64,000 nt of DNA from Actinoplanes derwentensis (GCF_900104725.1 NZ_LT629758.1:5532501-5596500); one strand, 5' to 3'. Shown: positions 30,558-38,594, numbered from the stretch's first letter. The notes: a model not told the origin generated them from the letters alone. Made by a program: numbers and translations.

Positions 30558-31220
30558 TCAGCCCTGGCCGGGCTTGGCGTTCTCGTTCACGTGGATGCCC
30601 TTGGCGAACTCGATGACGTCGGTCTTGCTCCAGCCGAGGCCGTCCCAGACCTGCACCTGCAGGCGGGGACCACTGGGCTGGTCGACGTAGAGCCACCAGC
30701 CGGTGGTCATGTCCTCGGATTTGCCGAGCACACCGGGCTTGCCGCCGACGTCGACCTTCTCGCCCTTGGGCGCGCCGGTCTCGTCGACGGACTGGAGCAT
30801 GACGACGACCTTGCCCACGAAGTTCTGCGGGTTCTTGTCCTTGGCGTTCTTCGGGCCGAGCGTCAGGACGTACGAGTCGACGCCCTGAACCTCCCAGCCG
30901 TCCGGCACCTGGTCGAGGGTGTAGCCCTCCGGCTGGTCGCCGGTGTAGGCGACCAGTTTCACGGTCGGGGCGACCACACTGCCGGCGGTGGTGCCCTGTG
31001 CGATCGGGGTGTGCTGGGCCGGTGTGGCTCCGCCGGTGGTGGCGAACGCGACGGCCGCGGCGAGTGCGGCGACGGCGAACGCGGAGCCGGTGCCGGCCTG
31101 GGCGAGACGGCGGCGGCGCAGGGCCCGCTGTCCGCGGGCCATGTCGGCGGCGATCTGCTGGGTGGTGGGTTCGACGGCCGGTCCGGCGATGCCCGCCAGC
31201 CCGTCCTGAAGGTTCATCAT
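30558..31220 (-). CDS. Membrane protein downstream of a sigma factor (putative anti-sigma)
   Basis: A 220-aa protein. The N-terminal 40 residues are cytoplasmic and basic (RGQRALRRRRLAQ). A transmembrane helix spans about 42-62 (GSAFAVAALAAAVAFATTGG). The extracytoplasmic part of about 150 aa folds as an unrecognised beta-rich domain (KLVAYTGDQPEGYTLDQVPDGWEV, GWWLYVDQPSGPRLQVQVWDGLGW). It starts 22 bases after the sigma gene 31243-31752, with AGGAG seven bases before ATG 31220 (a second ATG follows immediately). No zinc anti-sigma motif is visible, so the anti-sigma role is inferred from position and topology. Confidence 0.65.
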   Translation of the reverse strand: MMNLQDGLAGIAGPAVEPTTQQIAADMARGQRALRRRRLAQAGTGSAFAVAALAAAVAFATTGGATPAQHTPIAQGTTAGSVVAPTVKLVAYTGDQPEGYTLDQVPDGWEVQGVDSYVLTLGPKNAKDKNPQNFVGKVVVMLQSVDETGAPKGEKVDVGGKPGVLGKSEDMTTGWWLYVDQPSGPRLQVQVWDGLGWSKTDVIEFAKGIHVNENAKPGQG

Positions 31221-31242
31221 GTCGTTTCTCCTGATCGAAGCG

Positions 31243-31752
31243 TCACAGCAGCGCTAGGGAGGGGTTGGGGCCGAGGACTGTCCGGAGGCGGTCGAGCGCC
31301 CGGGCGGTCTGGCTCTTCACCGTTCCCTCGGAGCATCCGAGGGCGTCGGCGGTGTCGGCGACGTCGAGGTCGTAGAAGTAGCGGAACACCAGTGCCGCCC
31401 GCATCTTCGGTGGCAGTTCCTTCAGGGCCGCGCGCAGCCCGTCGGAGACGTCACCGTCACGATGAGGGACGGCCACGTGGTCCGGGACCTCGGCCATCGA
31501 CCGTTCGCTGCGCCGCCACCACCGTCGCCGCTCGTCGGTCAGCGCGTTGACGAGCACTCGCCGGACGTAGCCGTCCGGGTTGTCGGCTCGCTGGAACGCC
31601 GGCCAGGCGACGTACAGTTTGGTCAGCGCGGACTGGACGAGGTCTTCGGCCAGGTGGGCGTCACCCGCTGTGAGCAGAGTCGCCGTACGCACCAGTGCGG
31701 CCCTCCGGCTGACCACGAACTGGTGGAATTGCTCATCTCGCTCGTTCTTCAC
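31243..31752 (-). CDS. RNA polymerase sigma factor, SigE family
   Basis: A 169-aa protein matching the compact SigE family. Region 2 is FVVSRRAALVRTATLLTAG with DAHLAEDLVQSALTKLYVAW. Region 4 is LPPKMRAALVFRYFYDLDV followed by the HTH DALGCSEGTVKSQTARALDRL. The start is GTG 31752, which overlaps the stop of the racemase-like gene by four bases (GTGA). This is unusual: the sigma factor is translationally tied to a hydantoin-utilisation type pair upstream, and the membrane protein follows downstream. Confidence 0.88.
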   Translation of the reverse strand: MKNERDEQFHQFVVSRRAALVRTATLLTAGDAHLAEDLVQSALTKLYVAWPAFQRADNPDGYVRRVLVNALTDERRRWWRRSERSMAEVPDHVAVPHRDGDVSDGLRAALKELPPKMRAALVFRYFYDLDVADTADALGCSEGTVKSQTARALDRLRTVLGPNPSLALL

Positions 31753-32531
31753 ACGAGCCCCTCCTTCGCTCTCACACCTCCCTGACGACTGCCGTCCCGG
31801 CCGGGTTGCATGAAGTCGCTCAATCTTCCGGAATAGGCTTTGACCAGGGGCGGAGCGTACTCGTCCCGTTTCGAGGTGCCTAGGCCCAACGTGACCAGGG
31901 ACTGCACCAGCAGGGTGGCGGCGGTGACGCCGTCGATCACCGGGACGCCGACTCGTCGTGACACGTCGGCGCAGAGGCCGGCCATTCCGGCGCAGCCGAG
32001 CACGATCACGTCGGAGCCGTCGTGGTCCAGGGCGTGCCGGGCCAGGGCCACCACTCGGGGCAGCACGGTGGGGTCGGTCTCCAGTTCCAGGACCGGGATC
32101 TCGCAGGCGTGTACGCCTTTGCAGGCTCCGGTGGCGGTGTAGCGGCGGGCCAGGTCGTGCGCTCGCCCCGCCGTACGGCCAAGGGTTGTCACCACGCTGA
32201 ATCCGCGGCCGACCAGCGTCGCCGCGTGCATCGCCGCCTCCGCGATGCCGACCACCGGACCGGACGCGATCTCGCGGGCGGCGTCGAGTCCCGGGTCGCC
32301 GAAGCAGGCGATGACATGTCCGTCGGCGCCGTCCCGTTCCCCGGCGATGATCTCGGCGAGCAGGCCGGGGACGGCGAGGGCTTCGTCGTAGTGGCTTTCG
32401 ATGGAGGCCGGGCCCATCGCCGGGGTGACCGCTTCGACGACGACGCCCGGGCCGGCGACGGCCCGGGCGCTCACCTCGATCAGTGTGGTCATCGACGCCG
32501 TGGTGTTGGGATTGATGACCCGGATGCGCAT
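31749..32531 (-). CDS. Aspartate/glutamate/hydantoin racemase family protein
   Basis: A 260-aa protein beginning MRIRVINPNTTASMTTLI, the signature start of hydantoin racemases. The two active-site cysteines are in ACFGDPGLDAAREI and VLGCAGMAGLCADV. Family members racemise 5-substituted hydantoins or related compounds. ATG 32531 overlaps the permease stop as TGATG, so permease and racemase are coupled. The last 20 residues (QPGRDGSRQGGVRAKEGLV) go beyond the family core and overlap the sigma gene start. No hydantoinase or carbamoylase is in the window, so the physiological substrate is open. Confidence 0.88.
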   Translation of the reverse strand: MRIRVINPNTTASMTTLIEVSARAVAGPGVVVEAVTPAMGPASIESHYDEALAVPGLLAEIIAGERDGADGHVIACFGDPGLDAAREIASGPVVGIAEAAMHAATLVGRGFSVVTTLGRTAGRAHDLARRYTATGACKGVHACEIPVLELETDPTVLPRVVALARHALDHDGSDVIVLGCAGMAGLCADVSRRVGVPVIDGVTAATLLVQSLVTLGLGTSKRDEYAPPLVKAYSGRLSDFMQPGRDGSRQGGVRAKEGLV

Positions 32532-34075
32532 CAGAACTTGATCTTCACCGGAGGACCGGAGACCGCGGCGGTACGGCGGGCCAGGCTCAGGTAGACGACG
32601 AAGCCGAGGCCGCAGCCGATGAACCAGCTGTACTGCGCGACGTCTGTCATCTTGCCGAGTACCGGGATCACCGCGATGATCGCGCCGGCCGCGGTGGCGA
32701 TGATGGCCGGCGGGTTGTAGCCGTTCTTGTAGTAGTACGGCCCGTTCGGCGACATCGTGAACAGCGCGTCCACGTCCACCTTCTGTTTGCGGATCAGGTA
32801 GTAGTCGGCGATCAGGACTCCGAACAGCGGGCCGATGAAGGCGCCGAGCGTTTCGAGGGTGTAGTGGATGACCTCGGGGTTGTTGTAGAGGTTCCACGGG
32901 GTGAGCAGCACCGATCCGACCGCGGCGATCATGCCGCCGGCCCGCCAGGAGATCTTCTGCGGGCTGACGTTGGAGAAGTCGAACGCCGGTGAGATGAAGT
33001 TGGCGACGATGTTGATGCCGATCGTGGCGATGGTGAAGGTGAGCGCGCCGAGGACGATCGCGAAGGTGCTGTCGATCCGGGCGACGGTCGCCACCGGGTC
33101 GGTGAGCAGTTCCCCGAAGACCGGGACCGTCAGTGAGGCGGTGACGACGGTCAGGATGGAGAACATCAGGAAGTTGACCGGCAGGCCGAGGAAGTTGCCG
33201 GTCTTCACGGCGGTGAACGACTTGCCGTACCGGGAGAAGTCGCCGAAGTTCAGCATCGGGCCGGAGAAGTACGACACGACCAGGGCGATCGCGCCGAGCA
33301 TGACCGGGATCGCGTCGGTGCCGGTGACGGTGACCTCGCCCAGGTTCAGGTCGATGGCGCTCCAGCCGGCCTGGGAGATCAGATATCCGGCGAGGACGAA
33401 CATGACCACGTAGACGGCCGGTCCGCAGAAGTCGATGAACCTGCGGATGGTCTCCATGCCGGTCCAGAAGACGGCCGCCTGCAACACCCAGAGCAGGGCG
33501 TACGTGCACCAGCCGAGCAGTGGCAGGCCGAGGAAGCCGTATTGGTCGACGTCGGCGTACGGCATCAGGGACGGCCACAGTTTGAGGATGACGACGTCGA
33601 GGGCCGCCGAGGCGAGGTAGGTCTGGATGCCGTACCAGGCGACCGCGATGGCACCGCGGATGATCGCCGGCACGTTGGCGCCCAGCACTCCGAAGGCCAC
33701 CCGGTTGATCACCGGATAGGGCACGCCGGTGACCTGGGACGGTTTGGCGACGAGGTTGCAGAAGAAGTAGACGATCGTGATGCCCACGACCAGGGAGACC
33801 AGCACCTGCCAGCTGGACAGCCCCAGGGCGAAGAGGCTGCCGGCGGTGACGTATCCGCCGACGCTGTGCACGTCGGACATCCAGAACGCGAAGATGTTGT
33901 ACGAGCCCCACCGCTGTTCTTTGAGCGGGGCGAGGTCATCGTTGGTGAGACGCGGATCGTAATCGGGTTTCGTGACGCCGCTACCGACCGGCATGCCGGC
34001 GGCTTCGACCAGGTCCTCGTGATGCTTGCCGGGGATGGTGGCCATGGACGTCACGCTATGAATCCGCTGTTTCAC
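32531..34075 (-). CDS. NCS1 family permease (hydantoin/purine/allantoin type)
   Basis: A membrane transporter of 514 aa from GTG 34075, or 504 aa from ATG 34045 (MATIPGKHHED). About twelve transmembrane helices are seen. WGSYNIFAFWMSDVHSVGGY in helix 1 and GDFSRYGKS after helix 8 are NCS1 signatures of the Mhp1/PucI group, which import nucleobases, allantoin or hydantoins with sodium or protons. GTG 34075 overlaps the preceding small gene by four bases (GTGA), as the other genes of this operon do, so I prefer it although no clear ribosome-binding site precedes either start. The linked racemase suggests a hydantoin-like substrate. Confidence 0.9.
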   Translation of the reverse strand: MKQRIHSVTSMATIPGKHHEDLVEAAGMPVGSGVTKPDYDPRLTNDDLAPLKEQRWGSYNIFAFWMSDVHSVGGYVTAGSLFALGLSSWQVLVSLVVGITIVYFFCNLVAKPSQVTGVPYPVINRVAFGVLGANVPAIIRGAIAVAWYGIQTYLASAALDVVILKLWPSLMPYADVDQYGFLGLPLLGWCTYALLWVLQAAVFWTGMETIRRFIDFCGPAVYVVMFVLAGYLISQAGWSAIDLNLGEVTVTGTDAIPVMLGAIALVVSYFSGPMLNFGDFSRYGKSFTAVKTGNFLGLPVNFLMFSILTVVTASLTVPVFGELLTDPVATVARIDSTFAIVLGALTFTIATIGINIVANFISPAFDFSNVSPQKISWRAGGMIAAVGSVLLTPWNLYNNPEVIHYTLETLGAFIGPLFGVLIADYYLIRKQKVDVDALFTMSPNGPYYYKNGYNPPAIIATAAGAIIAVIPVLGKMTDVAQYSWFIGCGLGFVVYLSLARRTAAVSGPPVKIKF

Positions 34076-34386
34076 CGGGATGTGCGGAACTGTATATCTT
34101 CCAGCCGGCGGTCCTGTTCGTGGTCCGGGTAGAGGGTCCGCTGGTTGAACACGGTGCGGCGCACGTGCGGCGGGTTGACGATCGGGGCCGGCACGCTGGT
34201 TGCCCGCCGTTCGGCCATCATGCCGATGATCGAGCGGGACGCCTGGTCGTAGCCGGTCCGGTAGGCCTCATCCCGTTCCAGCCCGTGGCGGTGCCACTGG
34301 TGGATCCGGCCGACCGCGTAACCGCTGGACACGACGATGCAGAGGGTGAGGATGAAGTACAGGATGCCGTTGCCGGGCGCTGTCAT
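34072..34386 (-). CDS. Small single-TM protein with GRxHQ motif, paralogue 1
   Basis: A 104-aa protein of unknown function. The N-terminal helix (ILYFILTLCIVVSSGYAV) crosses the membrane once and is followed directly by GRIHQWHRHGLERDEAYRTGY. A basic, Pro-containing cytoplasmic tail follows (HEQDRRLEDIQFRTSR). The segment GRxHQ-x2-R-x-G-L-x-R-D-x2-[YF]-R-x-G-[YF] recurs in the genes at 34383-34679 and 38637-38861, defining a three-member family here. Its ends overlap the neighbours by four bases on both sides, upstream ATGA and downstream GTGA. Confidence 0.6.
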   Translation of the reverse strand: MTAPGNGILYFILTLCIVVSSGYAVGRIHQWHRHGLERDEAYRTGYDQASRSIIGMMAERRATSVPAPIVNPPHVRRTVFNQRTLYPDHEQDRRLEDIQFRTSR

Positions 34387-34679
34387 GATCTTCCTGTCTC
34401 GAAGGGGAACGTCCGGCTTCTCGGTGCGCAGGGGCGAGGCCGGGAGAACTTCTTGCGCGGCGGCCGGCCCACCGGTGACGCGATGACCGGTCGTCGCCGG
34501 CCGGCGGCCATCCGGGCGGCGAACGCGGCTGACGCGTGCCGGAATCCGTTGCGGAAAGCGGCCCGGCGCAGGTGGTGCTCACGGTGCCGCTGGTGCACCC
34601 GGCCGCCGATGTAGGCGCTGACACAGGCCACCGCGAGAGCGCACAGCGACTCCAGCAGGACGAACCTGGCGGGTGTCAT
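34383..34679 (-). CDS. Small single-TM protein with GRxHQ motif, paralogue 2
   Basis: A 98-aa protein. A transmembrane helix (LLESLCALAVACVSAYIG) is followed by GRVHQRHREHHLRRAAFRNGF and RHASAAFAARMAAGRRRP. The C-terminal tail is strongly basic (RPPRKKFSRPRPCAP). It is related to 34072-34386 and 38637-38861. ATG 34679 lacks its own ribosome-binding site, but a six-codon leader frame with a perfect GGAGG ends exactly on its start (ATGA), so translation may be coupled. First full gene of the overlapping operon. Function unknown. Confidence 0.6.
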   Translation of the reverse strand: MTPARFVLLESLCALAVACVSAYIGGRVHQRHREHHLRRAAFRNGFRHASAAFAARMAAGRRRPVIASPVGRPPRKKFSRPRPCAPRSRTFPFETGRS

Positions 34680-34696
34680 CGGCGGATCGCTTTCAC
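34676..34696 (-). CDS. Putative six-codon leader peptide coupled to the small membrane gene
   Basis: On the minus strand, GGAGG (34702-34706) is followed after five bases by GTG AAA GCG ATC CGC CGA TGA. The encoded peptide would be (M)KAIRR. Its TGA overlaps the ATG of the next gene as ATGA. The spacing is ideal for initiation, and that gene has no other ribosome-binding site. It is too short to judge by codon use. Confidence 0.35.
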   Translation of the reverse strand: MKAIRR

Positions 34697-35040
34697 TGTT
34701 TCCTCCGGCTTCCGGGAGCTGTTTTCATGACGGCAAACTCACGTTCGGCGACGCAGGAAGTCAGTCGCCGGTTCGGCGTTCGGCGGACGAAGAGCGGTCC
34801 CTGATAGCCGATCGGCCCATTGAATCCGTGGCCGCGCACTGGTCCGCACGGACCCCTGGCCCACCCCCGTTCGGACGGCACAGCGGTCCGTGTGACGGAG
34901 TCCGAAGGCGTGAGAACGAGCCTGATTCACGCGAACGGGGCCTCAGGGTATTTGACTTGTCTGTCCGTTTTGCCAACATCCCCCTCGCGGCTGGACCGCC
35001 GCAGCCGTCGTCGGCGTCGTCGAGGGAAGGGCTCCCGCGC
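34697..35040. other. Divergent promoter region
   Basis: These 344 bases lie between the minus-strand small-membrane/hydantoin operon and the plus-strand glycosyltransferase. Both promoters should be here. I see no confident -35/-10 pair and no gene; open frames on both strands lack ribosome-binding sites. Confidence 0.35.
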
Positions 35041-36249
35041 ATGCAGCACATCGGCCCGGCAGGGTCCCGGACCGTCTGGCGCGCGCTGGCCGCGGGGATC
35101 GTGATCCTGGCGGTGACCGCCGTGACCGGGTACGTACACCGGGAGGTCACCGATTCCGCGCTGTTCGCCTGCTGGTGCGCCGGGTACGCGACGCTGCTGG
35201 TGCGGGCGTACTCCTTCGTCCGCAACTCCCGGCCCCCGCATCCGGAGGCGGTGCCCGGCCGGGTCGTGGCGATCGTCCCGGCCGGTGAGGCCGCCGCGGA
35301 GGATCTGCGCGCCTGTGTCTGGTCGCTGCTGAGCCAGCACGGTGCCGTCGTCAGTGAGGTCCACGTCACCGACGACGGCCCGGACCGCCGCCCGGTGCAG
35401 CCGTTCGCCCACCCGCGGGTGTACTGGCACCGCCGGCCGGACGGCGGGTCGCGCCCCGGTGGCCTGCATGTCCTGGACCAGCTCGATCCGGGTGACTGGG
35501 ACTTCGTCCTGACCCTGGACGGTGACTGCATCCTCGACGAGCACGCGCTGGGGCATCTGCTCGCGGCGTTCGCCCGGTCACGGGTGACGGTGGCCAAGCC
35601 GATGATCGTGGCTCGTAACGCCGGGCAGAACCTGCTCACCCGGATCGCGGACGTGCACCTCGGCAGTTCCCGGGCGATGCGGATGAGCCGGCCGCTGCCG
35701 GGTGCCGCCCTGTGCCGGGCCGGCGCCGCCTTTCCGGACCGGCATCACCACCGGACCGGGTCGGCCGTGTTCGAGGGCGAGACGACGGTGGTGCCGGCGG
35801 CGACCGCCTGGACTCGGGCGCCCGCCGACCCCGCGACCGCCTTCGACCTGTGGTTTCGCTGGTCGACGACGTGGTGGCGGACGTTCGGGCGGCTGTTTCC
35901 GGCGGCCCGGATGCTCGCCGGTTCCCTGACCGTCGGATACGCGTCGGTGGCGCTGGTCAGCGGCCCGGTCCAAAGCGGCACGGCCGCTTTGTACGCCACG
36001 TTGTATCTGCTGGTTCGTTACGCCATCACGGGCCTGTATCTGGTCGACCGGCCCCGGACGAGCGGACCTGACAGGTTCTGGACGTGGCTGCTGCTCACTC
36101 CGGCCGAGGCGTTCCTCAGCCTGCTGTTCGTCGTCCCGGTCAGGTACTTCGCCCTGTTCCGGCTCTGCCGGAGCCGTTCCACGACGTCAACGGCCGGTCC
36201 CGGCACGGTCTACCACAGCGCTCACCTGCTTGAAGGGAACCGAACGTGA
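35041..36249 (+). CDS. Membrane-bound family 2-like glycosyltransferase
   Basis: A 402-aa protein from ATG 35041. An N-terminal transmembrane pair (LAAGIVILAVTAVTGYV and FACWCAGYATLLVRAYSF) is followed by a GT-A domain. GRVVAIVPAG starts the fold, DDGPDRRPV is the first acidic motif, and VLTLDGDCILDEHAL holds the DxD motif. Three or four C-terminal helices follow. The layout is that of hyaluronan/cellulose/chitin synthase-like processive enzymes. The QxxRW motif appears only in degenerate form (LWFRWSTTWWR), so processivity is doubtful. Its stop overlaps the next gene by four bases. Confidence 0.7.
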   Translation: MQHIGPAGSRTVWRALAAGIVILAVTAVTGYVHREVTDSALFACWCAGYATLLVRAYSFVRNSRPPHPEAVPGRVVAIVPAGEAAAEDLRACVWSLLSQHGAVVSEVHVTDDGPDRRPVQPFAHPRVYWHRRPDGGSRPGGLHVLDQLDPGDWDFVLTLDGDCILDEHALGHLLAAFARSRVTVAKPMIVARNAGQNLLTRIADVHLGSSRAMRMSRPLPGAALCRAGAAFPDRHHHRTGSAVFEGETTVVPAATAWTRAPADPATAFDLWFRWSTTWWRTFGRLFPAARMLAGSLTVGYASVALVSGPVQSGTAALYATLYLLVRYAITGLYLVDRPRTSGPDRFWTWLLLTPAEAFLSLLFVVPVRYFALFRLCRSRSTTSTAGPGTVYHSAHLLEGNRT

Positions 36250-36845
36250 ACACCGACACCGAGGTGATGTTGTCCGGCGGCCTCGACGGCGTGCTTGTCC
36301 CGGCGATGCCGCCAGCGCAGCGAACGACATCGGTCCCGTCGGCGGAGACCCTGGTCCTGCCGGACGGGGCGCTCCAGTTGCTCGCGCTGGCCCAGCGCAC
36401 CGCGGACGATCACATCGCCGCGGTGAACCGGCACGCCCACCAGGTGCGCGCCGAGGCCCAGGCTCTGGCCGAACAGATTCACCGCGAGGCCCATGCGTAC
36501 GCCGACGAAGCGCGCGCCGAGACCGACCGCCTGCTGGCCGAGACCCGCGCCGAAGCCGACCGGCTCCTGACCGAGGCGCGTGCCGAGGCGGGGCGGATCG
36601 TGGCCGACGGCAGTGTGCACGCCGAACAGATGCGGGCGCAGGCGCAGCAGCGTTACCAGGACGCGGTCGGTGGGCTCGCGATGCAGCGGGAGGCGCTGCA
36701 GAAACAGATCGAGGCCCTGGCGAGCTTCGACAACGACTACCGGCAGCGGATCACGATGTTCCTGCAGAGCCAGTTGCGGGCGCTGTGGGCCGAGGAACCC
36801 CGGGCCATCGATCCGATGGACCCGGAGACACACCCGGCCGACTGA
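36246..36845 (+). CDS. Coiled-coil protein, DivIVA/FilP-like
   Basis: A 199-aa protein. Residues 1-45 are low complexity. Residues about 45-165 form a continuous helix with an alanine/glutamate/arginine heptad-like pattern (ADDHIAAVNRHAHQ, repeated AETDRLLAETRAEADRLLTE-like 11-mers). The C-terminus is acidic. It resembles the rod part of polarity and cytoskeletal proteins such as DivIVA, Scy or FilP. The GTG start overlaps the glycosyltransferase stop (GTGA), so it probably organises or tethers that enzyme at sites of wall growth; this is an inference from coupling. A hairpin ends the operon. Confidence 0.6.
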   Translation: MNTDTEVMLSGGLDGVLVPAMPPAQRTTSVPSAETLVLPDGALQLLALAQRTADDHIAAVNRHAHQVRAEAQALAEQIHREAHAYADEARAETDRLLAETRAEADRLLTEARAEAGRIVADGSVHAEQMRAQAQQRYQDAVGGLAMQREALQKQIEALASFDNDYRQRITMFLQSQLRALWAEEPRAIDPMDPETHPAD

Positions 36846-36872
36846 GCCGGCCCGGTGCCGGCCGGCTCAGTC
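36840..36872. terminator. Hairpin after the coiled-coil gene
   Basis: A perfect 12-bp stem (36840-36851 / 36861-36872) that includes the stop codon of the plus-strand gene. It lies just before the end of the convergent gene 36880-37200. Confidence 0.65.
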
Positions 36873-36879
36873 GGCGCCG

Positions 36880-37200
36880 TCACGTCTCGGGTACGGTCCG
36901 CACCGGCCCGGAGGCGTGTCGCGGCGCTCGCTTACGCCGCCGGCGCCGGAAGTCGAGTTCCCACCAGTCGTCCGGGATCTGCTCGACGAAGAAGCGCTGG
37001 ACCGGGGACAGCTCGCCGACCGCCGCGAGCGTCTTCTGGGCCCGGATCCATCTCCGGGTGTCGGTGCGGGCACGCTGCACCCGGGCTCGGGCGACGGGAT
37101 CCGAGGGATCGCTGTACGGCTGATCGCTCTCCAGCAGGGCCAGCGCCGCGTTGTAGGCCGCCCGCCACCTCGCGGGCAGCGTCGTGTCGTCTTTTGCCAC
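36880..37200 (-). CDS. Small protein resembling a single helicase-associated (HA) domain
   Basis: A 106-aa protein starting at GTG 37200 after AAGGA. The middle, TRRWIRAQKTLAAVGELSPVQ followed by IPDDWWELDF, follows the pattern of helicase-associated domains (W-x2-x-QR-x(3-6)-G-x-LS-x(2)-R then a W pair), which occur in multiple copies in some actinobacterial helicases. Here there is one copy and no helicase. The C-terminus is very basic (RRRRRKRAPRH), which fits nucleic acid binding. Function unknown. Confidence 0.5.
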   Translation of the reverse strand: MAKDDTTLPARWRAAYNAALALLESDQPYSDPSDPVARARVQRARTDTRRWIRAQKTLAAVGELSPVQRFFVEQIPDDWWELDFRRRRRKRAPRHASGPVRTVPET

Positions 37201-37741
37201 GGTCGAGTCCTTGATCTAGTCGCCGTCCGGTCCCCACGGTCCACCCCGCGACCGGGCCGCCGGGAGTTCCGTCATGCCATTAACTTGCCAGAAATGTCGG
37301 CAGAGGCCAGAGACGCCCGTTCTGGCCTTTCGGTGCCGCGCTAACAGCGAATCGGCTGCGGTACAAGGTGCCGAAATGCCCCTCCGCGAACTATTTCGAG
37401 GTAGAAGCAACGTAATTCAGCCCACTTGCGGCCAGGGGTCCGTCGTCATTTCAGCCGCCCGCCATCGGCCGAAAGGCGGATCGGGTGGTGCGAACGGACG
37501 GTCGCTAACGCCCGTTCGCACTACGTCGGGCGTGGAGCCGGGCCACCACGGAGAGCGGAAGAGCCCTGGAAAGCGAATTCGGTTCGCTCCCTGACGCTTT
37601 CTTCGGGCAGTTCCCCTGAACGGCCAGTCATCGGCAGTCGTTCAGGCATCCGACAATGTACGCAGGAGCGACAACCGGCGTCGCGGAAATGGTGTTCTCC
37701 CTCTCGAAAGGCTCCACCAGAAGAAACCGAAAGGAACCGCG
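37201..37741 (+). other. Long leader/intergenic region before the Gly-rich secreted protein
   Basis: These 541 bases are less GC-rich than their neighbours and contain several potential stems, the clearest being 37488-37497 / 37512-37521 (10 bp perfect). The end carries GAAAGGAACCGCG, the ribosome-binding site of the gene at 37742. I compared it by eye with the ydaO/c-di-AMP riboswitch that often precedes secreted wall proteins and did not find its conserved blocks. No gene is visible. Confidence 0.35.
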
Positions 37742-38431
37742 ATGAAAAAGCTCACCCGCGTTATTTCCACGGGTGGACTCGGCTTGCTCGCCGCGCTTGC
37801 GGTAGCTGCCGGTCCAGCGCAGGCCGTCAATGCCAATAGTGTCGCGCACACCAAGCCCGCGACGCGGCCGGTCCACCTGAACGACGGCGTCCAGGTTGCC
37901 GGTTTCTACTCGTCGCTCCAGGCCTGCAGCCTGGCCGGGCGTTTCGGTGAGCAGCGGGGCTACTGGGACACCTACAGCTGCAGCCCGGTCCGCGTCGGCG
38001 TGCGCGGCGGTGCCTGGGCGCTCCAGGTCGCCAGCTACGACAACTGGGACCGGGGCGGCTTCGACGTCGCGCTGCGCGCCGTCTGTGCCTTCCCGAACCA
38101 GTACCGCCCGGTGTGGGTGGGACAGTACCGTCAGGGCCGGCCGGCCCGGGTCTTCGTGAAGAGCCCGGGACGGGTCATCTACGGCCACCCCGGCCGGGTC
38201 ATCTACGGCAAGCCGGGCTGGGGCTGGGGCGGTAAGGGCCACGGTGGCTACGGCAACGGCGGCGGTTACGGCAACGGCGGCGGTTACGGCAACGGCGGCC
38301 ACAACGGCGGCGGCTACGGTAACGGCAACGGCAACGGCGGGCACAACGGCGGCGGTTACGGCAACGGCGGCTGGGACGACGACGACAACCACGGCGGCGG
38401 CGACTACGGCCGCAACGACCGCAAGAAGTAG
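37742..38431 (+). CDS. Secreted protein with Gly/Asn/Tyr-rich repeat tail
   Basis: A 229-aa protein. It has a good ribosome-binding site (AAAGGAACCGCG-ATG) and a Sec signal peptide (MKKLTRVISTGGLGLLAAL, cleavage after AQA near residue 28). A small domain of about 110 aa with two cysteines follows (LQACSLAGRFGEQRGYW, YSCSPVRVGV), then two copies of PGRVIYGxPG. Finally there is a tail of GGGYGNGG repeats ending acidic/basic (DDDDNHGGGDYGRNDRKK). Gly/Tyr-rich tails can phase-separate or form structural surface layers; no function is known. Confidence 0.65.
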   Translation: MKKLTRVISTGGLGLLAALAVAAGPAQAVNANSVAHTKPATRPVHLNDGVQVAGFYSSLQACSLAGRFGEQRGYWDTYSCSPVRVGVRGGAWALQVASYDNWDRGGFDVALRAVCAFPNQYRPVWVGQYRQGRPARVFVKSPGRVIYGHPGRVIYGKPGWGWGGKGHGGYGNGGGYGNGGGYGNGGHNGGGYGNGNGNGGHNGGGYGNGGWDDDDNHGGGDYGRNDRKK

Positions 38432-38594
38432 GCACCTGATCCACGCCGGTGCCGCCGGGGGATGCGCCTGCCCCGATGGCACCGGCTTCTCAAGCGGGGT
38501 ACCACCATCAGGTTGCTCATGGAATTCGCCGACGAATTCCACCACGCCCGCGCCCTCCTGAACCGGGGTGCGGGCACAGGCGTGACGTTTCACC

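Noticed and set aside
31749..33911. One long 720-codon frame covering the racemase
   Set aside because: The upstream 460 codons are antisense-like, out-of-frame translation of the NCS1 permease; only the part from 32531 matches hydantoin racemase.
37201..37741. ydaO (c-di-AMP) riboswitch before the secreted Gly-rich protein
   Set aside because: The conserved blocks of that RNA are absent by eye.
37742..38431. CRISPR-like array in the GGNTACGGCAACGGC repeats
   Set aside because: The repeats are in frame within a secreted-protein gene and have no unique spacers.
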